Positions 13,332 through 19,985 of a stretch of 19,985 nucleotides of DNA are shown here, piece by piece. The notes under the pieces were generated by a model. That model did not search any database. It was not told where the DNA came from and saw nothing but the letters and a program-made list of their open reading frames with translations. Origin of the DNA: DATDOY01 sp035293045 (GTDB lineage: Bacteria; Actinomycetota; Acidimicrobiia; IMCC26256; JACPCJ01); the NCBI GenBank assembly GCA_035293045.1, contig DATDOY010000122.1, positions 1-19,985 of the forward strand. The letters are read 5' to 3'. The translations under genes were made by a program, and so were the position numbers. The first letter of the stretch is position 1, and each line of letters opens with the position of its first letter.

Positions 13332-13728
13332 GGCCCGCCGTCTGGTGCTCCTGACAGAACCGGTCGAGCAGGCTCGGGATCTGGGGGATGAAGCGTTCTT
13401 TTTGGAAGCACGCGCGTGCGCCGAGTCGGCGGCCGGCGGAGAACGCCTCGATGGCGCTGTAGGCCGTCACGATGATCACGCACGCGTGGGGCGCGACGGC
13501 GAGGATGCGGGGGAGGGCCGCCATCCCGTCGCAGCGGGGCATGGCGAGGTCGAGCACGACGAGGTTGGGCTGAACTTCTCGGGCCTTCTCGATGCCGTCG
13601 AGGCCGTCGACGGCGACGGCGACAGAGAAGCCCTCGGTCTCGAAGGCGAAGCGGTAGAGATCGCGGATCTCCGGCTCGTCGTCGCAGATGAGGACCCGCT
13701 TGGTGAGGGTCTGGGGGTCCCCTGTCAT
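13294..13728 (-). CDS. Stand-alone receiver-domain response regulator
   Basis: This 144-residue protein consists of one REC domain with short tails. The acidic pocket is DD at 16-17 (RVLICDDEPEIRD). The phospho-acceptor is Asp60 in VVLDLAMPRCDG, the switch Thr88 sits in IIVTAYSA and Lys110 in FQKERF. In most receivers that Lys is followed by Pro; here it is Glu. No DNA-binding or output domain follows, as in CheY/Spo0F-like proteins, so it must act on a partner protein. ATG 13728 is chosen; GTG 13740 in the same frame is possible. No histidine kinase gene is near. The last 38 nt overlap the end of modC on the opposite strand. Confidence 0.85.
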   Translation of the reverse strand: MTGDPQTLTKRVLICDDEPEIRDLYRFAFETEGFSVAVAVDGLDGIEKAREVQPNLVVLDLAMPRCDGMAALPRILAVAPHACVIIVTAYSAIEAFSAGRRLGARACFQKERFIPQIPSLLDRFCQEHQTAGLTGPASPRSRSL

Positions 13729-13867
13729 CGTGGCAGCCACGTATCTCGCTTCGGCGGGGCGTAATGGGATCTGTAGCGAGGGTATGGCGGATCGACCCAA
13801 GGTCCCCGTTGAGAATTACCGCGAAAGGGGACAAGGCTCGAACGGGTGCCGCCCGCCGGGTGCCCCG

Positions 13868-13873
13868 TAGACT
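13868..13873 (+). promoter_or_regulatory. -10-like box before the coiled-coil gene
   Basis: TAGACT ends 9 nt before ATG 13883. There is no ribosome site in the 9-nt gap, so a leaderless or near-leaderless mRNA is likely. Confidence 0.45.
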
Positions 13874-13882
13874 ACGGGTCCC

Positions 13883-14185
13883 ATGTCCCAGTCGATGCTC
13901 CAGCGCCGGCTTCTCGACGTTTCCGAGCGGCTCAACAAGGTTCGCGCCGAGTTGAAGGTGAGCGAGGAACAGCTTGCCTATATGCAAGAGGAAGCGGACG
14001 ATGCGCGGCTACGGTCCATCGTTTCGGAGACACCTCTTGCATCCCGGGAGGAGCGGGAAGCCCAACGCCACGCCGACACGCTGGCCCGCCATCGTGACGA
14101 CCTGCGCCGGGCCGTCGGAGAACTCGAGGCGGAGCGAGATGCTCTGCTCGACCGGATGTCGGCGGAACTCGCCGAGCGCCAGTAA
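13883..14185 (+). CDS. Small coiled-coil protein (100 aa)
   Basis: This is a short, highly charged, almost wholly helical protein. Heptad-like stretches run from LLDVSERLNKVRAELKVSEE (about 10-29) to LRRAVGELEAERDALLDRM near the end, with a polar hinge around SIVSETPLASREE. There is no signal peptide, cysteine or membrane segment. I do not recognise a named family; proteins of this size and composition lie beside ANTAR/polA loci in related genomes as far as I recall, but I cannot verify it here. It stands 45 nt upstream of the ANTAR regulator with a hairpin between them. Coding bias is like that of the neighbours. A structural or partner-binding role is only a guess. Confidence 0.75.
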   Translation: MSQSMLQRRLLDVSERLNKVRAELKVSEEQLAYMQEEADDARLRSIVSETPLASREEREAQRHADTLARHRDDLRRAVGELEAERDALLDRMSAELAERQ

Positions 14186-14191
14186 GGACCG

Positions 14192-14205
14192 CCCCGCACG
14201 CGGGG
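14192..14205. other. Short hairpin between coiled-coil and ANTAR genes
   Basis: CCCCGC (14192-14197) and GCGGGG (14200-14205) form a compact stem 6 nt after the stop of the upstream gene. It lacks a T-run and is a weak terminator at best. Confidence 0.3.
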
Positions 14206-14230
14206 AAGAGCCAGGGAGACACCCCCTACG

Positions 14231-14833
14231 TTGAGCGAAGAACCTACGCGCGTCGTCATCGCCGAGGATGAGGCCATCATCCGGCTCGATCTCAAAGAGC
14301 TCCTTCAAGAGGAGGGCTACGAGGTCGTGGCCGAGACCGGTCGCGGCGACGAGGCGGTCGAACTGGTCCGCGAGCACAAGCCCGACCTCGCCATCCTCGA
14401 CATCAAGATGCCCGGCCTCGACGGCCTCGAGGCCGCCGCCCGCATCTCGATCGAGCGCATCTGCGCCGTGCTGATCCTCACCGCCTTCAGCCAGCGCGAC
14501 CTCATCGACCAGGCACGCGACGCCGGCGCCCTCGCCTATCTCGTCAAGCCGTTCCAGCGCGAAGACCTGATCCCTGCCATCGAGGTGGCCCGGGGACGCT
14601 TCGCCGAGATCCAGGCGCTCGAGAGCGAGGTCGAGGATCTCAACGAGCGACTCGAGGCCCGCAAACTCGTCGACCGGGCCAAGGGTGCGTTGATGGACCA
14701 CCACGGCCTCGACGAGCAAGGCGCCTGGCGCTTCCTCCAGACGACGGCGATGGATCGCCGGGTGAAGATCCACGACGTCGCCCGCCTCGTGCTCCACGAG
14801 GGCCTCGCCCCCGACAAGACCGCGCCGGCGTAG
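14231..14833 (+). CDS. pdtaR: ANTAR-domain response regulator (PdtaR type)
   Basis: The protein has 200 residues from TTG 14231. The receiver has the acidic pair in VVIAEDEAIIR (residues 12-13), phospho-acceptor Asp57 in AILDIKMPGLDG, Thr84 in LILTAFSQ and Lys106 in YLVKPF. A coiled linker (about 124-145) leads to the ANTAR domain at about 145-191 (LVDRAKGALMDHHGLDEQGA...RRVKIHDVARLVL). ANTAR domains bind paired hexaloop hairpins in RNA and act by antitermination, normally after phosphorylation by a PdtaS-type kinase, which is not in this window. Being next to polA, as for Rv1626 in Mycobacterium tuberculosis, supports orthology. AGGGAG lies about 12 nt before the TTG, a loose ribosome site, so the exact start is less sure than the identity. 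Confidence 0.92.
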   Translation: MSEEPTRVVIAEDEAIIRLDLKELLQEEGYEVVAETGRGDEAVELVREHKPDLAILDIKMPGLDGLEAAARISIERICAVLILTAFSQRDLIDQARDAGALAYLVKPFQREDLIPAIEVARGRFAEIQALESEVEDLNERLEARKLVDRAKGALMDHHGLDEQGAWRFLQTTAMDRRVKIHDVARLVLHEGLAPDKTAPA

Positions 14834-14875
14834 TCCCCTCGCCCGCCGCACGCCGTCGGGCCGGGTCCGGCCGCG

Positions 14876-14881
14876 TAGTCT
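14876..14881 (+). promoter_or_regulatory. Leaderless -10 box for polA
   Basis: TAGTCT ends 7 nt before ATG 14889 and no ribosome site is present in the 55-nt gap from the ANTAR gene. Confidence 0.5.
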
Positions 14882-14888
14882 CGGGGCG

Positions 14889-17591
<2,703 letters not shown>

Positions 17592-17604
17592 GTGGCGTCG
17601 ATCG

Positions 17605-18753
17605 TCAGAGCGCGCGGACGCCCTCGATGAAGTAGGTGCTTGAGCGCCGGACGGGGACGAGGGCGAGGGCGCCGACTGAGGTCACGACGGTGCACGACAG
17701 CGCCGTTCCCACGCGGTCGCACGGTCTGAGCGCCGCACCCGAGGAGGGATGGGCCGCGAGGACCTCGACGACACTGCGGGTCGCCGCGTCGAGTTGGCCG
17801 AGGCGGTCACCAGCCACCCACGCGTTGACGAGCGCTTGCGCCGCGGCATCGGGGGTCCACAGCGTGCTGAGTTCCCCGATTCCTCCCGGGAAGCTGATCA
17901 CGCGCCCGGTGTCGAGGAGCACCCAGTAGCCCGTGCCGTGCGGGCTCGCGGCGAGGCTGACGGCGGGGATCCGTCGCGTGCCCCCGAGGGCGTCGCCGAG
18001 GAAGGGGGCCGATCCGAAGGCGCCGACCCCGCCGTCCTCGGTCAGGATCCAGTACCCAATGCCGTCGGGGGTGGGCGCCATTGCCGTGGCCGGAGCCCGG
18101 ACTCGCCGCTCCGTCGCGGATCCGTGGAACCCGGCCGCGCCGAAGGCGAACACACCGCCGTTGCGGTCGAGCATCCAATACCCTCCGCCCTGCGGGAGGG
18201 GAACGACGGCGACCATCTCCGCCATTCCGATGCTCTCGCCCTGCTGTCGTAGTTGCGGCACCGATCCGTAGAAGGCGGCGTCGCCGAACGCAAACACGCC
18301 GCCGTGCTCATCGAGGAGGTAGTACCCGCGGTTGGTCGCGGTCGGAGCGAGATCGACGACGCGACCGGGCCCGATGGGGATTCCCGCCTCCCGCAACCCG
18401 GGCACCGATCCGAAGAACTGCGCTCCACCGAACGTGAAGATGCCCCCGGCGCTATCGAGGATCCAGTAGCCGTCGCCTCCGGTCGTGGTCGATAGATCGA
18501 CGACGCCGGCCGCGCCGATCCGGACCCCTTGCTCGACCAGCTGTGGCACCGAGCCCGCAAACCCGGCGTCTCCGTGGGTGGAGATCCCGCCCGCCGCGTC
18601 GAGCAGGAAATAGCCGCTCCCGGAGGGGGTCGCACTGATGCGCGAGGCCGCGGCGACACTGGGGGAATGCCCATGATGCGCGGGCGGGTGGGACGCGCTC
18701 GCGGGCAGAGCCGGGGCGAGGCAGGCCGCGACGATCAGCAAGGGTGCGCGCAT
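17605..18753 (-). CDS. Secreted protein with six GYW-type repeats
   Basis: The protein has 382 residues from ATG 18753; a GTG two codons earlier is possible. A signal peptide (MRAPLLIVAACLAPALPASA) is followed by a His/Pro-rich stretch. Six repeats of roughly 45-50 residues follow, each with the core GY(W/F)hLDxxGGhhxFGxAxFxGS, where h is hydrophobic: GYFLLDAAGG, GYWILDSAGG, GYYLLDEHGG, GYWMLDRNGG, GYWILTEDGG and GYWVLLDTGR; the sixth is degenerate. The pattern suggests a beta-propeller. The last 80 residues form a different domain with two cysteines (LRPCDRVGTALSCTVV). Such repeats are frequent in secreted proteins of Acidimicrobiia and related actinomycetes; their ligand is unknown to me. 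Neither LPXTG nor a C-terminal membrane segment is visible, so it is probably released. It converges on polA. Confidence 0.85.
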   Translation of the reverse strand: MRAPLLIVAACLAPALPASASHPPAHHGHSPSVAAASRISATPSGSGYFLLDAAGGISTHGDAGFAGSVPQLVEQGVRIGAAGVVDLSTTTGGDGYWILDSAGGIFTFGGAQFFGSVPGLREAGIPIGPGRVVDLAPTATNRGYYLLDEHGGVFAFGDAAFYGSVPQLRQQGESIGMAEMVAVVPLPQGGGYWMLDRNGGVFAFGAAGFHGSATERRVRAPATAMAPTPDGIGYWILTEDGGVGAFGSAPFLGDALGGTRRIPAVSLAASPHGTGYWVLLDTGRVISFPGGIGELSTLWTPDAAAQALVNAWVAGDRLGQLDAATRSVVEVLAAHPSSGAALRPCDRVGTALSCTVVTSVGALALVPVRRSSTYFIEGVRAL

Positions 18754-18901
18754 TCGCACACTGGGCGGATCGCCCGAGGACCCCGCCAATGTGCGCCCGA
18801 GCCGACAGGTTCACCGCGATTGTTCGCTTGTGTCCGGTCACCGCACCGTGACACTTCCGTCCGCTCGCTCCCACGGCCGACGACCCGGCCCGACCCCCCA
18901 C

Positions 18902-19174
18902 TCAGACGTGGGCCACGACCTCGATCGTCGTGACGGGCGATCGCGTCACCGGTTCGTCGTCGCCTCCGGGCGGGACCATGGCCGCAGCCGCGAGGGCGTT
19001 CTCCTTGGTGTCGAACAGCGCGAGGGCGTGGCCTTGGCCGGTCTCCCGATCCGCCGTCCAGGTTCCGCCCTGGAATCCGGGCTGGCTCTTCAGCATGGGC
19101 AGGATCGTCTCGGTCAGGGTGGCGACGGCGGCGTCGTAGTCGTGGATCGTCACGGAGACGTAGTTGGCGTACAT
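18902..19174 (-). CDS. Dimeric alpha/beta-barrel (ABM-like) small protein
   Basis: The protein has 90 residues from ATG 19174, chosen because AGGAGG lies 8-9 nt upstream; the longer upstream frame looks non-coding. Its pattern, strand (NYVSVTIHD), helix (AAVATLTETILPMLKSQPGF), strand (GGTWTADRE), strand (HALALFDTKENA) and last strand (TTIEVVAHV), fits the antibiotic-biosynthesis-monooxygenase/EthD-like ferredoxin fold, which dimerises. No catalytic residues can be assigned. Many members are small oxygenases, haem-degrading enzymes or proteins with no known activity. It is preceded on its strand by a strong terminator, so it has its own promoter. Expression seems to depend on a normal ribosome site, unlike many neighbours. 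The 148-nt gap between it and the repeat-protein gene holds a weak inverted repeat at 18837-18852 and nothing else I can name. Confidence 0.75.
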   Translation of the reverse strand: MYANYVSVTIHDYDAAVATLTETILPMLKSQPGFQGGTWTADRETGQGHALALFDTKENALAAAAMVPPGGDDEPVTRSPVTTIEVVAHV

Positions 19175-19243
19175 CACGTGTCCCTCCTGTTGATGGGTCG
19201 TGGCAGCCTCCCAGGGGAGCGGGTTGCGGGCAACCGGGCGCGC

Positions 19244-19273
19244 GAAACGGGCGGCCCGAAGGCCGCCCGTTTC
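19244..19273 (-). terminator. Strong hairpin terminator after the secreted-peptide gene
   Basis: GAAACGGGCGGCC (19244-19256) and GGCCGCCCGTTTC (19261-19273) are perfect 13-bp arms around a 4-nt loop. Read on the minus strand the loop is TTCG closed by C-G, a very stable tetraloop. It stands 57 nt after the stop of the 78-aa gene. The short T-tract is inside the stem. The sequence is nearly symmetric, so it may stop transcription both ways. Confidence 0.8.
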
Positions 19274-19330
19274 CTCACGTGCTGATTGCATTGTCTGGTT
19301 GACGCCTCGCGGCGTCAGGACTGGCTTGAA

Positions 19331-19567
19331 CTAGGCGACCTTGGTGTCCGCGGGCTCTTCGTCGCCGTCGTCGTCACAGTCCCCAGGGTGACCCTGGAAG
19401 CCGTCGCAGCCGTTGTCGTCGTTGTAGACGCCCGTGTGGCCGTCGCCGACGACGATGATCGTGTCGCCGAGGTCCTTCTCGATGCCGTGAGCGTCCGCCG
19501 GGGCGAACGCAGCGCCAGCGCCGACGGCCATGATGGCCATGGCCGCAATTGCCAGGAGCTTCTTCAT
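19331..19567 (-). CDS. Small secreted acidic peptide (78 aa)
   Basis: The ATG at 19567 follows GGAG at 8-9 nt. Residues 1-26 (MKKLLAIAAMAIMAVGAGAA then FAPADA) form a clear Sec signal peptide with an ADA cleavage site. The mature part, about 52 residues, is acidic: it has DGHTGVYNDDNGCDGFQG, then GDCDDDGDEEPADTKVA. Two cysteines 12 residues apart could form one disulfide, and the Asp/Asn clusters might bind calcium, though no canonical EF-hand or similar loop can be assigned. I know no family. The gene is expressed alone: the strong terminator follows it, and over 300 nt without another gene precede it. Codon use is like the neighbours. A longer frame starting at GTG 19657 is less likely because it lacks a signal peptide at its N-terminus. 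Confidence 0.72.
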   Translation of the reverse strand: MKKLLAIAAMAIMAVGAGAAFAPADAHGIEKDLGDTIIVVGDGHTGVYNDDNGCDGFQGHPGDCDDDGDEEPADTKVA

Positions 19568-19899
19568 GATGGTGTCTCCAATTGTCTCTGGTTGGTCGTG
19601 GTTGCACAGACAGCCGCCGTATGTGTGGGCCCGCACACATCTGTCCGCTGTCTGCACGTCTTACGGGAGTTCCCCACGGGCTGCGCGAGGAAAAATCAAC
19701 GGGGCGTTGTTGCAGATCCCGGATTCGTGCCTGAGCGGGGCCAAAAGCCCACCCTTCGGGGGCAAATGGTCCGGTTCGGGCCCGGGCGAGACCCCACGAC
19801 ATCGCGCTCGGTGGCGGCCGGGGCTGGGTCAGCGGGCGCGGGACCGATCCCGGGCTGATGCACGCAATCCTCGGGGCCAGGCCGACGTAGTTTGATCGA
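19568..19899. other. 332-nt intergenic region with divergent promoters
   Basis: This gap separates the 78-aa secreted-peptide gene from the plus-strand gene at 19900. ATGTGTG (19621-19627) and CACACAT (19634-19640) form a 7-bp inverted repeat 54 nt from the minus-strand start, a possible operator or leader hairpin. GGGACCGATCCCG at 19840-19852 also occurs in the palindrome array behind whiB7. No riboswitch class, tRNA or supported ORF was recognised. Confidence 0.5.
19888..19893 (+). promoter_or_regulatory. Leaderless -10 box of the last gene
   Basis: TAGTTT ends 6 nt before GTG 19900. The same distance is seen for the HTH regulator and the ABC1 kinase genes, which supports both this box and the start codon. 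Confidence 0.5.
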
Positions 19900-19985
19900 G
19901 TGAACGAGTCGAGCGAGCTGCCCCGGCATTGGTTTCAGCCCCTGGCTGCCTTTCTCGGCAAGACCTACTGGGCGCCTGATACCGG
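19900..19985 (+). CDS. Start of an unidentified gene (28 codons visible)
   Basis: From GTG 19900 the frame stays open to the window end and reads MNESSELPRHWFQPLAAFLG then KTYWAPDT. The codon positions show the GC pattern of real genes, and the TAGTTT box at the leaderless distance supports the start. The opening PRHWFQPLAAFLG is reminiscent of small class I methyltransferases, but 28 residues cannot carry that identification, so I give no product. Confidence 0.5.
   Translation, partial: MNESSELPRHWFQPLAAFLGKTYWAPDT

Overview
The window is GC-rich, gene-dense DNA from an actinomycete (Actinomycetota). A WhiB-family regulator, an ANTAR response regulator placed just upstream of polA (the order is shared with mycobacteria), an HTH/LAGLIDADG-type regulator and frequent non-ATG starts all point there. 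A secreted protein built of GYW-type repeats and the many promoters with a -10 box 6-10 nt before the start codon make class Acidimicrobiia or a relative my best guess; that finer placement is inference.

Layout. 1-613 (minus): a partial HTH/LAGLIDADG-like regulator and a tRNA-Leu(CAA). 626-1747 (minus): a membrane-anchored protein with an RseB/LolA-like body and a DUF4367-like end. 1748-2594 (plus): a whiB7-type regulator behind a roughly 400-nt leader holding an AT-rich/-35 promoter, a 62-codon upstream ORF and a strong intrinsic terminator, the layout of the known ribosome-responsive whiB7 attenuators. 2595-3153: mostly non-coding, with three 27-bp tandem palindromes and a large hairpin. 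3154-4389 (plus): an acyl-CoA dehydrogenase. 4405-8940 (minus): a PAP2 phosphatase, then a PEP-synthase/rifampicin-phosphotransferase-like enzyme translationally coupled to two small membrane proteins.

9062-13331 (plus): an ABC1/UbiB-family kinase overlapping modA, followed by modB and modC, a complete molybdate ABC importer. 13294-13728 (minus): a stand-alone receiver protein overlapping the modC tail. 13883-17591 (plus): a small coiled-coil protein, an ANTAR response regulator (PdtaR type) and DNA polymerase I. 17605-19567 (minus): a secreted GYW-repeat protein, a small dimeric alpha/beta-barrel protein, and a 78-aa secreted acidic peptide with its own terminator. 19900-19985 (plus): the start of a further gene.

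The most interesting area is whiB7 with its leader, its divergent-promoter overlap and its downstream hairpin array. Its possible link to antibiotic tolerance is strengthened by the rifampicin-phosphotransferase-like enzyme in the same window, although I see no WhiB7-type promoter or rifampicin-associated element in front of that gene.
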